A stretch of DNA of 64,000 nucleotides from Fasciolopsis buskii (taxonomy: Eukaryota; Platyhelminthes; Trematoda; Plagiorchiida; Fasciolidae): positions 64,039-128,038 of the forward strand of contig LUCM01011141.1 in assembly GCA_008360955.1 (NCBI GenBank), read 5' to 3'. Each line of letters begins with the position of its first letter. Within the stretch, counting starts at the first letter, position 1. The position numbers and the translations under genes are program-made. Positions 49,279 through 62,240 of this stretch are shown one piece after another. The notes beneath the pieces were generated by a model that made no database searches, was not told the origin of the DNA, and was given only the letters and a program-made list of their open reading frames with translations.

Positions 49279-50273
49279 GATTCAAGAATGCTGCACAGAC
49301 GAAAAGTTGACTTTACACGAATAGAGCCGATAACCGTCTTCTTGCCAAAGTAGGATAAGTTTTTCAGAATATCTTGCAGATGACAAGTCATGATTCGACC
49401 TCTTTAGGTAAGCTGGCAGTCTCTTCGGGAACGTTCGTAGTCACGAGGCACCACCCTGGCGGCGGTAGCGTAGTCGCAGAGTCTCCAACGATAAACCGGT
49501 GGAATTGGCGTTGTAGTATTCCCGTCTGTACTGACGAGCATTGTTCTTACTGTCCTTGTTTTGTAGAAAGAACTCAGGCATGTCCTGGTTTTAGGCCTAC
49601 TTAAATATGTCATCGCTGTTGTTACTGTTTCACGTACGAAGTAGCGCTCCAGGCACATGGGAACTGTGACTTTGCTTTCGAGCAAACATCGGAAAACATT
49701 TTGCGCTGCTAGCGGTGGATCGATGTACCGGTCGAAAGTGATGCACAGATGAGTTTCACAATTTCTGAAGTGCACGATACCAGAGGTTCATATTTTTCTT
49801 GGTTTAAGTCAGAACCGACTGGGTGAAACCACCCGTTGCACGCATTACATTGCAGTCTTATGGCTCCGGGGCTTGGGTACTAAACAGTCATTATTCTGGG
49901 TTATTTGCACATGGATAAATTCCAAATCTTATTTAGGATAAAAGCTATAAAATAAACCACGTAGCCCAGCGACCACGGCTGGTACAGCACAGTCGAGTGA
50001 GGATCAGTTCAGGATTGAAGTTATGAAGTATTACGCAAGCTCGAGGCTGGTGAGCTCTTGTGTGCTGGGTATGTGAGCTTTTCTTTGAATACGGATAGAA
50101 GAGCACTGAGGTGAAACGACAAAAGCTGGAAAAGGGGGAAATTTAAGCCTTGAGATTGGCCGGGTCCCATTTCTGCCAATGAAAAAACTAGGTAGGAAAC
50201 TTTCTCTTAATAGCAGGGGTAACACAATTGTTATGTGATGGTTTGGTCTATGTTCAGCAGGGCCTTTTTCCAT
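49279..50273. other. intergenic, no gene recognised
   Basis: Lies between two CR1-type fragments. Open frames on both strands at 49374-49775 have no recognisable domain. Confidence 0.3.
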
Positions 50274-51720
50274 TCATCCCAGATAGGTGTCCAATTGTTT
50301 CCGAAAAACGGATTTTCTAACTGATGTAATGTCTACTTTGGGAAGCGCATCCCACTTGAATGCCGCCCTGTGGATAAAGAAACCGGCTCTAAGAAATGTC
50401 CGGGGCCTAGGTTTGAAACTGTCTCGGGAGTCCTCTCTTGGTAACATGGTGCGGCAGAGGTCTAAATGCTTCTCTGTTTGGCCTGATACGAAGAGATGAT
50501 ACATCAGAAAGAGGTCACCCCCGAAGAATCTCAAGTATAGGGCACAAAGTTTGCGATTTAAAAAACGGGAGGGGTAAATCGGATGAGTAGGCTCCCAGAC
50601 AATTTCGGTGTGAGCCGCTCGGACTGGTTCTGGAGCTTCACAATCCCTAACGAGGCCGGAGTGCACTATCTGGCTTTCGCATTCTAGAACGGGCGGAATA
50701 AGGGTTCCGTAGGTCGGCGGGAACTTTACAACTGATATGGGAGCCCAAGATCTGCAGATCATGTTTAGAGCACAAAATCCACTTTAGCAGGCTTGAAGTG
50801 GTGGAGAGAAAAATGTTACTCTCCATCAGGAAATCGAGTATATCGTAACAGTCAACTCTTGCTAGGATGGCACCTGCATTAGCGGAGAACACGTACTGAT
50901 CTGCCTTGCCTAGATTTATGCTGCTGCATTTGTGGTTGCTGTCGAGAGCTCCCCAACTCTCAGACCATAGCTCTGTATTGTCGACGGCTCACAGCAGAAG
51001 CTCTGGATGGGAGCTTCCGCACAAATGGCGATTCCGACGGGGAGGGCTTGAGGAGTCTTTGTTTTGAGCCAAAAAGAAGCACCGAGGCTGACAGCACTCC
51101 TGTAGTGCCTAATGCTGATTTTAAGGAGGCACTCCTTGCCTTCATCGTAAAAATTCAGCCGGCTAGGAAGCTATGTAGAATATCCAGCATGGGACAAAAT
51201 ATAGTAGTGTTTGTGCCTTATGGAGAATAGGAAAATGGGGGAACTGTCGAAGGCCTTCTCGAAGTCGATAAAGTGAGCATAGATACGGCAATCGTTCTAC
51301 GCCATCCTCAGACAGCCCAATACGACGGGCATATTAGAGATGCATGGCTTATCCTGCACGAAACCATGTTTAGAGTGGTCGAATATATGGCTTGATTACG
51401 ATTGTTGGAGCAATGAGTTTTCATAATGCATTCAAAATCCTTGATTGGCAGATGGTGAGACTGATTTGTTCATAGCCGGAGGGGTAATCTTCACCTTGCT
51501 TGAAAAAGAATGCAACGGCTGCCTCACTCCAAAATTTGGGACGATCCCAACTTCCCCAGACAACTGGAGGCGGGAAGTGGAAGTCTGCACCATATCCACC
51601 GTCTGTTTCGAGATACAGGGATGGGTTCAGCTAAGACCTACGAGACATTGTGGATTATATATCGGATGCCTCAGGAAATCGCACAATGGTGTCATTCAAG
51701 GGTGGTTCTAGGGGACTAGG
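50274..51720 (-). mobile_element. CR1-type LINE remnant, reverse transcriptase and C-terminus
   Basis: From right to left on the minus strand: a KFWSEAAVAFFFKQGEDY block (fits the 'PVLWK...VPI.K.G' start), HGFVQDKPCISN (fits HGF...RSC.TNL) and AHFIDFEKAFDS at ~51290-51250 (fits the catalytic Y.DF.KAFD block). The 162-codon frame 50762-50274 is the C-terminus: LYLRFFGGDLFLMYHLF (fits LRRLRGDLI..Y.I), a RAGFFIHRAAFKWDALP block (fits R...F..R....WN.LP) and FRKQLDTYLG at the very end. Several stops between blocks make it inactive. The 600 bp to its right (51721-52326) hold only unassigned short frames. Confidence 0.75.
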
Positions 51721-52326
51721 AAAAGGGAGAGATGGGTAGTTAACGGTTTAATTAGTTTAGGACAAAGTAAACCGGAGGGCCAAACAAGCGTCCAGAATGC
51801 TTCCAAAGGTATATACAAAGTGGAAGTCATCTCTTCATCTTCATATACTCGTCACAGCATCCTGGTCAACGTCGAAGGTAAAAGCAAAGAAGCACTCACC
51901 TCACTCGCACAGCAAGTGGAGGCTGCTGCATGGGGGTACCGTGATAAGCAAAGTGAGGACAATCGCATTCCTTATAGCAGACACATACATGCAACGAATA
52001 TTCTAATTCACGAGGCCCCAATTCAATACCTCAAGGAGTTCCACTCCTCGCTGCGCATTTAAACGGGTCCTGAAAGGACTTATTGACTGCGCTACGACCA
52101 ACTTTTAGTTCAAACTGTTCCATTTGCTAACCATCTTGTCAATGAGATAGTTAGCCAGTACTTCCAGCCTACATCGCTCCTTCTACAGCGTGATTCCTTT
52201 GCTCCTAGGTCTTATTTCCGCACTTCGCAAAAATATATCCCCTTTGTCCACACCCACCGGTCCTTTTAATATCTGAAATAGTTAAACTATATCTCAACTA
52301 TCCCTGCTTTCCCCATGTGAATAGGC

Positions 52327-53448
52327 TCAACTTTCGATCCCATTTGTCATCTCTTCCAAAATTTGCTCATCTGGCGTTAATTTGCTAGCCGGTAAACCTG
52401 CTCTGAAAAAGTCGCCTTCTATGTAAAGGGGACCAGACGTGCACACCATGCGCCGAGCGAGGCCGCAATGCTGTTTAAGCAGAGGACTAAACACCGGCTT
52501 TCTATACAGCCTAGCGAGCGTCAGCCTAAAGATTACTTCACGAGCCTTGTTTGATGTTCCCTGATAGATTTTCGGCCACTTACATCCCGCAGCCATCTTC
52601 ACCCCGAGGTCTCTAGTAGCCTTAGCCGAAATGAACGTAGCTCGTCCATGGTGCTTTGTGACTGCCAGTCCGTCCGAGACCCGGGTGACCAGGCGACGCT
52701 TACTCCAGTTCAATGGCATACCTCAGTTGGTAGCGCAGTCAATTACCTTATGCAAATTCCCCGCCAAATTTGTTCTACAAAAATCACCTGCTATATTCAC
52801 ATCATGAGCTATGATATATCACCGAATTGTTTTGAATGCTACCATCTCATTTATGTATAGAAGAAATAGCAGAGCCAATTATGCTTATTTGCATATGGTT
52901 CTGCTTGCTCGAGCAATAAACCACATGCTGTTAGGAGGTTCTTTATTCATCGGTGCAATTCTGCAGACGTACCAAACAAATCAAGTTTAGGCAAACAATC
53001 GGCGGTCTATAGAGCCAGAAATCTTTCCTAAATTGACGTATCACATTTTAGCCACCTGCTGCTTGTTCAGCTGGGCAGCCGCCACCTCCATGTAATTGAG
53101 CAGACTTGAGAGGCACGGCCCGCTTTTCAAGGTACTGTGACAGGCCTTTTGCAATAGACCCTGCTTCGTCAATTGCCTGCGCAAACACTTCCCGATCAGC
53201 TTCCACGAACACTTGCACCGTACGCACGTTAAGCTCATGGGTCGACGGCTCTCGGGCAGTGGTCGTTGCTCACCTTTGTAAATGACCACTGGCGGTGCCT
53301 TACAGTTTCTTAGTGTCTTTCCCCGTTTCGCTGTGGTCTGAAACGAACTACATACACTTTGGGCAACAGCACCCGATGGTGGCTTTACGACCACCGGGCA
53401 TATACCGTAGAGACCTGAAGAGTGCGCCATACCAGCAGAAGGATTCAT
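52327..53448 (-). mobile_element. second CR1-type LINE remnant, reverse transcriptase
   Basis: Minus strand, 53448 to 53041: EQRPLPESRRPMSLTCVRCK (fits NYRPISLTSV..K) and KLIGKCLRRQLTKQGLLQ (fits LE.II...L...L.....LL). A degenerate core follows in other frames: LLFLLYINEM (fits LLF.IYINDL) and YIIAHDVNIAGDF, where the catalytic FADD box has become IAHD. Then 52719-52327 reads MPLNWSKRRLVT, TRDLGVKMAAGCKWPK (fits DLGV......W..H) and the C-terminal RT region. The block order over 1.1 kb shows a single decayed insertion. It sits in the same orientation as the neighbouring CR1-type copies. Confidence 0.75.
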
Positions 53449-56400
53449 GTTTCCCTGTTTTGGCTTTTTTATTAGTTAATATAAGATCGGATGGAAGCAC
53501 GGTGTTTTTCTACGTCTTTCTGATTTCGAGTTATCTATTCTGGATTTAGGGTGGTGATACGCCAGCATTGCTTATGGGCTGTTGCTGATCATTCACTTAA
53601 AATCACATTTCAACACCATCTGCCATTATTAGCCTGTAGTGATTGCCAGTATACTCTGTCTGACAAGGTAAAACTAGCGAGAATTTCTGTGGCCAGTTTA
53701 GGTTTCCCGTCTTCGCTCCGAGCTAAGAGTACGCAGGAAGTATCTCGGATGGACTCCCTTAGAAAGAAGTCAGATTCACTGGTGTGCCTCAGCATTACGA
53801 TGCAAGTGCTTGAAATGCTACTGAATGTAACCAGTTTGCTTCGCAAGTTTTACAAAGTTTGTTGGATTATCCACTGGCTAAACATTTGTTACTTTATAAC
53901 GTCAGCCCTTTATTGTTTTCCACTGTAGGGTTATTTGAAGCTAAGTTGACTAGGATTACACGATAAAATAAATAAATGTCTACCTTTCGAGGAGTCCCAA
54001 GTGGCAGAGTGCCCACGCTTTCTGTCGGGTGGGATTCCGACAGCAGCTTCTTACATAAAAGCGTGTCTATATTTGTTAAATTTACATTGTCTTTCTGGGA
54101 ACCGCAGGGTGATTAACTTGCTGTGCATTTTTGGAACTTTGCTCTTGTGGATATTCTACTGATCAAATCCCCTTTATTTCACCAACGTTGGATCTCCTAA
54201 GACACAAAAATTGTCTGATCTTTGTTCGCCACACTGAGTCGTTGAATGTTGAGCTATGTTCGATGCTTTGCATAATGCGCCAAAGACCGTTTGCCACCAG
54301 GTTTACTGTTGAACATTTTAGGCTTTTACTGACACCAACGCCTTGGAAATGGATTTTGTGATTTTATTGTACATCATCGATTGCTGAATAGCCGCACTGT
54401 GGCGCTGAAAAAATTTCAAATAATTTGAATTCAATATGGCGGAGTTGTAAGGTTTACAAAAAGCGACCGTAGAAATAGGCGATCTGCGGAGTACTGTACT
54501 TTTTGTTTCTAACCTGATTTACACATTCACAACATCATCTATATTACAGAGCACTTTTGTAATTTGTTACACTAAGTCTGAAATATATATATAAGTGGAT
54601 CCATGTTGGTTAAGGAAGAGGCATTTGAGTACCGTGCATTATAAGGGCAGGCCCCACCTTGGAAACACAGTATTCGGAGTATCCGGAGTAAAGCATTTAC
54701 TCCACGCTTCACCCTCGGGAGCATCGGATTTCATTGGTTCAGAAGAATTTCCTTAGTTGTCTCATGGAACGAAATCGCGTCCAGAAGGTTTATCACCGTC
54801 TCTAGAGCAGAAGTTAACCAGCAGTACCGTCCCTTCGACATCGGTTTCCCGATAGGTTCAGTCCCAAGACTGAAGTTGCCAGAAGCACCGACCAGGAGGG
54901 AAGGTATGGCAGATGTTCATCTGCAATAATGTACAGTGGTTCGGTGATTGTTGTCCGCCATCTGCAGTGTACCCGGTGTTCAGTTAATTCTGCTGATCTA
55001 TTTATGAAGTCCATTTGAAAGGCCACTGCGTTTCCGCTTAGCCAGCTCCAAGTTCCCGCCTGCCGAACAACTGCAGTGGCCGGAGAACGTCGCCCGAAAC
55101 GCAAGTCGCATGTCCATCAGTTACGTTGGGGAATGGTACATTTGTTCATATGGAAATAAAAGGTGTCGTTTCACATGAAATCTTTAAGCTAGCAGATTAC
55201 TTCGAACACATACTGTCTTCTGTCAACCACGTATGAATCACTGTCTTGTTCTCGGGCATGAGATTCGACTTTCTAGAATCCCGACGACGCAACACCGACC
55301 AGCGCTGGGACACCAAACTAGAGCTAGTGTCCATAGAAAACGACCCGAATAACGTGAACGGTTATGATGCAAGAGTAACCATTATGGTTAGGGTATACGT
55401 TAATGCCCCGAGACGCTGCCTCTGAAGCGAAAAGAGCATGACTGTCCAACAACGGATGTCCCCGATGGGTACACCCGGACAAATATCCATTTTTAATCAC
55501 AGAATTGCATCATTGTTAATAAGTAAAGCTAATTTATGCACGATAATACCCACCAAAATGATGCAGTATGGTATCTACCAGCCTTCCGAAACGAATCACT
55601 GATGAACATGAAGCGGGCTATGGAACGCTGATTCCCCAAGGCTTGTGAGCTCTAATACGGGCGCAGGATAAAAGGTGAGCCAAGTAAACAAAGCCCACGG
55701 TCAATGAATTACCTTGTCTTACACAGATCATATCGTTTTAAATACCCTCGAAACGGAACCCGTCATTTCCTTTCACTATTTCATCGCAGACTGGGATGAA
55801 AGTTACAATATTGTGCCTGTGAATAAAATAGTATGTAATGTAACTTTTAAAATTTATTTATAACATTACTGTTTTTCGTAAGCATTTTCCAATTTTTCAA
55901 TGGACTTTGGTCTGCGCTTGCGGTTTCAAGGCATCCGATTGCAGCATTTTTATCCTTTGGGCCCTACTTGCCATCGTTGTTCATGCCTATTTATCGATGA
56001 GAAACCGCCGGGGGCCGGCATACCAAAGGATTTAATGGTAATTGCAAATTAGAAACCAAGCAGTGCACAATCGGTGGGCATATAATTTAATTAGGAAAAG
56101 GGCGAAAAGGAAACAAAAAATGGTGAATAATAATAGTATTTGATTTCTTGGACAGTGCCAAGAACATGCAGTGTGCATGATTATGGCGTGCGACGATGTT
56201 TATAAAGCAGGAAAAAATAATTAAAATGATGTAACCGCTCACGTGCAAACTTTGGAGGGCCTATACAACAGCTAATAATATGTACCTTGGGTCATGCGTT
56301 CGGTAAGAGCATAAATAGCGGCGAAATTCTATGAGAGGTGTTTTAGTCCAATATGGACTTCTTGTCCGTATCGCTCGCTGTCATTATGGCACATCTTGTA

Positions 56401-57470
56401 GGCCACCACGTGCACACATCTGAAAGCTTCTTAAGGTGGTAAGTTTTCAGAATTCCGGGAATAAATGCAAACTGGAGTTCGTGGACCGAATACCGCGTGA
56501 CAAAAAACGCAATAAATCGGGAAAAGGGAATCTAGAGTCAGTTTCTCGCGGAATGCATAGTCTGGTGAGCAATATACCGAGCAGACACTAGCAGTATGAA
56601 ACGCGAAAAATTTTGAAGCATAGTCCACTGGGCAAGGACGACAGCTGCTGAGACGGGATAGAAGCTTTGTAATCGCATGACTAATCCATAAGGTTTGTTT
56701 TGGGCAATTTTTATTTCTTGAATCTCAGCTAGGTCCAATGATGGAGGAGAGTTTGAAAAGGGAAGAAATGGAACCGGAGTCAAATCAGGCAATTTTGGTG
56801 GACTCGCTTGGAGAAGAGTTGCCGGAAGCACCGGTCTTTTGCCAAATGTCGCAGAGCGGAATAAAAGTTCATGAGAAATGACGGTCCTTAGCTATTTTCG
56901 AATGTGGAGATGAATTTTGAACGTCAGTTCACATCGGATGCGGTTTCGGCAAAAGAACTTTGGAAAGAAGCAAGAGAAAGTCGGTACAAAATGGTGCACG
57001 TGAACGTATGAGCTATCTCTATTTACCACAACACTGCTAGTGGGTAAGGCTGACAGAGTGCTGGCCAGCCAATCTGAAAAACATCGTTTGAGGGTGAACG
57101 CGGGAGGTGTAACCCGTCAACATAGCAGTACACGCAAACTGCCGCATCCGAGCTGTCCGCCCGATGTGCGCCGACCAAAGAGATGGATACGACCGCGCCC
57201 GCACTATTGTGGTAACGTCAATGTACTCGAGAGTTGGAGAAAAGAATTTCAATACGGTGTAGTTAGGAGAAGCCAGATATCATTTTTCCAGAAGCGGATA
57301 ATCCCAGGAGAGGCCAAATCGCGGTAGCCAGATAATGAGATGAAGGTTTTCATTCAAACAGCCCTGTACGGCCTGGAAGGGAGAGAAGAAAACGGGCGGC
57401 GGTCTGGCCTAGCTGCGAGCTGCTTATTCAGAACCGATTAAATTTACGAATGGCTGAGAAAAGGAAGTTG
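53449..57470. other. intergenic, no gene recognised
   Basis: About 4 kb without a supported gene. The longest frames (53551-53928 + and 53846-53610 -) overlap each other on opposite strands and have no domain; the minus one could belong to upstream parts of the CR1-type copy at 52.3-53.4 kb. Nothing recognised near 55-57 kb. Confidence 0.3.
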
Positions 57471-58300
57471 CTAGAACATGTGTTGCAATCCGAAAGTTAC
57501 TTTCTTTTCCGCATTGAACGAAATGGTGACATGGATGCATTTTTTAGAATCCCAATGCAGTTTCATACACTCGATCCTCAAGTGAGTATGGGTGATACAG
57601 ATTATTGAGAAAGGGTACAGTAAATACTCTACGTACTTGGCTTTTAAATGCAATACGTAATGGTGACAACATGCACAAATTTTGAGGGAGTTTGTTCCAT
57701 AATGACGAATATCTAACAATAAACACGTTGACTGTACCGGATATCTTTGGAAATGAGAGAGTAATACTGGAGTCCGCATTTCGAGAGGGGTCTGGGGGTG
57801 TGTTCCTAACACGAACCGCAGAGACAAAGCTGTCCCCTTTAATAATATTGTTAGAGTTCCAGTTTTGCTCTTATGTGTCGGAGCCTCAAGGGACCTTGTT
57901 TCAGCGACTCGCCGTTCCATTTTTTCAAGGCATATGGAGAAGTCAACCAAATGCTTGGCAAATGCACGCTGGACGTTTTCAACTGGTACTCCGGCGCAAT
58001 GTTTCATGTTAGAAAAGACTAGACAGCAATACTCCAGAATGGGTCTGACGTGGGTCACAAAAGATTAAGTTTGCTTTCTTTCAAATTCACAGTTCGGTGT
58101 AACAGCCACACTATTTTTTTTGCTTTTGCAACTTGTGCGAGATCCTGCTTCGAGAAGTTTAAGGTGCTGGAACAATTCAGGCCCCAGTCGCGGAATTGAC
58201 GGTTAACGGCAAAGATTTGGCTTCCAAGCTCGAGTTCTTTCGAGGATGTAACGCATTTGTGCCCCATGGTGCTGCCTTTTTCCGCGTACAAATTCATCAT
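57471..58300 (-). mobile_element. third CR1-type LINE remnant, RT C-terminal region
   Basis: Minus strand: 58300-58055 reads DWGLNCSSTLNFSKQDLAQ and AKAKKIVWLLHRTV (fits DLGV..S..L.FS.H....AKA....GL..R), then 58058-57471 reads MTHVRPILEYCCLVFSNMKH (fits YVRP.LEY...VWSP), VENVQRAFAKHL (fits E.VQRR.TK) and a remainder that matches the thumb and C-terminal region. The frame change near 58055 and missing RT core make it inactive. These blocks are among the best preserved of the CR1-type sequence in the window. Confidence 0.8.
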
Positions 58301-60364
58301 CCAGTCGTTTGCCCAGGAACTGAGTGACGCTAAGTATTGCGATATGTTACATATGGTGGACTGTAAAAATTCAGGATGAATAACATGTCATATTTCTACT
58401 GCAAATTTTTAGCCCTCCCGGTGCCGAGCCATTATTGGTGGCGTTTCCGGACTTATTCTGTGCAGTGGCCGGAGTCTCTGGAATTCACCGGAGTTTTACG
58501 GGTTTTATTCGGATTAACACCGGATTGCACCCGAATCCGGGCAGGATCCGGCAAGTTATTTGAGGTATTTCAATAAGATGCCAAACGCTAGACTTGTAAA
58601 CTCTATATCAGAAAGACAGACGGTTCATGTGCTAGTTGGTGTATTTGATGAATAAATTAAAAGATTCAAAGTCTTTGAGAAATGAATCACCAGAGATATT
58701 AACCAGCTGACATCAGTGCTGAAAGTCACCACCAATTTGGCTTCACTCTCCAAACTTATCGAGTCATCGTCAAATACCTCCTTGCACAAACTTACCCGGC
58801 CGATTGATTCAACGGTTCAGCGTCATCTGAATCACTTAGGCTTGTCTATAATCTCAGGGATGCCGTAACCTCGAACATTCCAGATTACCAACCTCTGTGG
58901 AAGAGTAAACAAAACCTAACGGTGCGTGCAACGTGCACCATCACTTTGCAAATTGTGAGACTAAAAAAGGACTTAGAAGGTGTCCTGCCTGTTATTATTT
59001 CAATTCCAGAACAAAACGGTTTCCCGTGAGTTCATCAATAAGCAGGATATCATTATCATTAAAACCCTGCACAAATTGTTTGAGACGTGGCGGATAAAAC
59101 GCCGCCCCAGAAGGAGGTGTTTAGCCTACAAAAAGAAGCGCCTTGTTCCTCGGTTTGGAGGTAATTAGGTCTTCTCATCTTCCTCTCAAGTCACCAAAAC
59201 CTTATTCAGGTTTATTAACTCCAAAATCTTCCCCGAAACGTGGCATAGACTTAAACAGATAACTCTCCTCATCCCCTCCTTAACCACCGCACACAAGGTT
59301 TCACTTGGTGCCATTGAAGTTGGGATAAAATCTACTCGGTAGCCATCAGAAGCTCCTCCTTGTAAACCACGGTTATACTCTTCAGGTGAATGGTTAGGGT
59401 ATTCAGCCTAGCCACACTGTCCGTTAAATCTATTACTCGTCTTTTTACTCCTCTCACTCCCGGATCCCAACCCAACTGGATCTGCAGAAAGCTGACGTCG
59501 AAAGGGTTGCCATAGATGACAACCAAGTCTAATAGGCCACAATGCGAACCCATCAATAGACATTTAGTAAAAGCTGGCTCATTGTTTGGTGCAAATTAAT
59601 TGAATAAACTAACCAAAAAGAGAACCCCAGATATATCAAGATATCGAAGGCATAACCGATAGCTCGGTTACTTGGTTGCCACACCTCACACAATCCAGCG
59701 GCTGTTCTATTTCCTCCACAATGGCAACCATTTGGCTTGGCTCCTAACAATTCACCACCTCTCATGGATACCGTCAGGCAGCATCCCGCCCCGCCAGATC
59801 TAATCCTACCAATATCAGTCGGTGCCACCCAGCATTGGGTGGAATGAAATTTACTCCGAACCTGATTTTCTTATAAGCAATACGCCAAACCCACCGATAT
59901 CTTCCTTATATCTAAGAAAGTCTGCCACTCAACAACTCTTTGCCGCTACTATCAGCCTCTTTTTAATCGCTACACAATACCATCCTGCCCCACTTCCAGC
60001 TCTCCCAACTTAACTCGGCATAGGGTGAAGAGCATGGCATAATTGTCCGCCATACTTTCTACATCCACCAACCCCGCCGACGGTAGCTTGTCCAGTGGCC
60101 CAATCTCCATGGTTCTTCTTGTCTGTGGCGACAACCAATGTATGAGACCGAACGTAACGATGCCGTACAACATTACTTGGATCCACAAGTTAACCGAACA
60201 CAAGATGTCCTCCCTAACTTGCCTGACGGATGATTCACTGTCCGCCGCGGTTCATTGTTTAACGATGTGCTGATAATCGCCTTGGGCCGAAGCTGCCTCG
60301 CTCAAACGATGCAACACCTTCCCAAATAAGGGAGGTCATACATGAGATATAGAAAAACTTAAAA
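58301..60364. other. intergenic, no gene recognised
   Basis: Minus frames at 59556-59332, 59828-59553 and 60203-59970 are protein-like in composition (for example SVARLNTLTIHLKSI) but have no recognised family or splice structure. This interval could include ORF1 or the 5' region of the CR1-type copy that follows. Confidence 0.3.
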
Positions 60365-62240
60365 ATGATTGAAAGCGAAAATGACATTTCTCTTCAGGAT
60401 TCTCAATCAACGGGAAATGAAGCTTCACTTGCCGTGACATCCGTCATTGGCAAGGGCTTCGTCGACAAGTTTCGCTGCTTTTATTGAGTGTATTCCCCAA
60501 CCAAGGGAAAATTGAATATATTTATTTTCGTAAAACCGTCAACTTTCGATCCCATACCAGTTACTGAAACAAGGTTTAATAAATACACCCCGTACAACGC
60601 CATAACCATTCCCGACCATAAATCCCTCATGAAAGCTAGCAAAACGGCGCAAGCGTGGCTGCCATTTCACATCTAAGAATCAGCGCCATTTGCCTTGTGT
60701 CACAGTTTTCTAATAAACAACACTAATATTGCTATTTCGGTCAGAGATGAGATGGGAAACGAAGTCCTTCTGGCTACATGCACCTACCGCCCCCCTGATC
60801 CTTGCAAAAATAATTTTGGGATGATAACGTAATCGGTGAACGGTGTTTCGGCCTACGGGTCCCCAAGATGACCACTTGAGAATTTACTGCACCAGCATAT
60901 GCTGGTTTGCAGTTTCGTTTCAATATACTCGCTCACTTTAACTGAAATTATTCGCCAAGGGAGGGAGATCCACCGAATAACTGACCCAACAAGGAACCGC
61001 AGCGTTCCTGACTTGATAGTTACGACAGGACAAACGTCCACTGGGATTAATTTACTTGGAAGTGATCGTCCGCCTGTTGGCTGCTAACTTACATTGCCCC
61101 TGCAGAATAGCTACTGGACACCAAACTTAAGAACTGACTGGGTTCACTTACCTATTTTAGTTCGTAACTCTAATTTAAACTTATTTTTTATAACACGAAA
61201 AGTGGAGGCGGCCGCTGCCAAAATATATTCCAACCTGCACCGGTGTATTGATGTCACTGCTTAATCCCAAACCGAAGAATGCTTTACATAAGAAATTATT
61301 GTGACCGACTGAGATGTAAGCTTGACAAACTCCAGTGGGACTTACCCACGACTGAAGATTATTTCTTGATTCTGCAGATGAATCCTCTAAATGGAACTCC
61401 AGAGATGATATTGAACCAAATAAACAAAATGCGCAAGCTGCCAGCTCTAGGTTCACCGCCCTAATGGCAGCTATCGAAAAATTGCTTAAACGCAGAATGA
61501 CCCCCTCAGGTTCTCGGCCACTCAGGCCTCATATGTCATTCACGAAGACATTTATATGAACAACCCAAAAGAGGCTGGAGAGCCAGTCGGCGATTTCTTT
61601 GCATATGTTTTGGTAGATGAAATCAATGCTGCTGCCACATGACGATCTTGCATGACTGCGGAGCCATACTCAGCAATCAAATTTTCCCCGAAGGAAGTAG
61701 TCCAGCTGCTTGTAAAAACCAAAATTAGCTAACATTCTGAACCTGCCTCACCAACTTCCGCTGCCTTCCCTCTTGGTGAGACCGATGTTTCAATTGCACT
61801 GGCAAACATCATCAGTTTGTCTATTCAAGCCTGCACCTTACACTCACAGCTGGAAATCACGGTGATTATTCCCGTTCACAAAAGAGGCACACGCTTTGAC
61901 CCTGCCAATTACCGCACAATCAATCACACCGCTATATTCCCTACCGTCACAGAACTGTCAACTACGAGCAGTCCTACGGCCTATCTTCTGTAAGACGATC
62001 TGCTTAATACTGGACTGCAAAGCTTTCCTCAAAAGAAAACCTGCGCTTCTTGCGTGAATCGTTGTATGAACATCATCATTGAGGTCATGAACACGAGAAG
62101 GTTAGCTATATCGGCTATTTTAGACGCGGCGGTTTCGACAATGTTACACTTTAGGCTGCTAAATAACATCAAATCCTACAGCACTGGTGATCTTATCTCA
62201 TCGTGGTTTCCATGAAGACCGCCATATAGAAACCGGCTGA
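60365..62240 (+). mobile_element. fourth CR1-type LINE remnant, endonuclease and RT
   Basis: Plus strand: FDPIPVTETRFNKYTPYN (fits the endonuclease ...I.ITETWL) near 60550, LLATCTYRPPDPCKN (fits CVYRPP) near 60780, then LTEIIRQGREIHRITDPT, SVPDLIVTTG and GSDRPPV (fit LTQ.V..PTR....LDL.......SDH.PV) at 60930-61080. The RT begins near 61850 with LEITVIIPVHKRGTRFDP and NYRTINHTAIFPTVTE (fit I.IPIFKKG....P.NYRP.S.T), then INIIIEVMNTRR and ISAILDAAVSTMLHF, in which the catalytic F.D..KAFD block is barely kept. The C-terminal RT is missing. The only copy of this group on the plus strand. Confidence 0.7.

Noticed and set aside
52700..52745. D-arm-like CCTCAGTTGGTAGCGCAG suggesting a tRNA gene
   Set aside because: No T-loop or stems follow, and the reverse strand of the same bases encodes the conserved MPLNWSK RT block of a CR1-type LINE.
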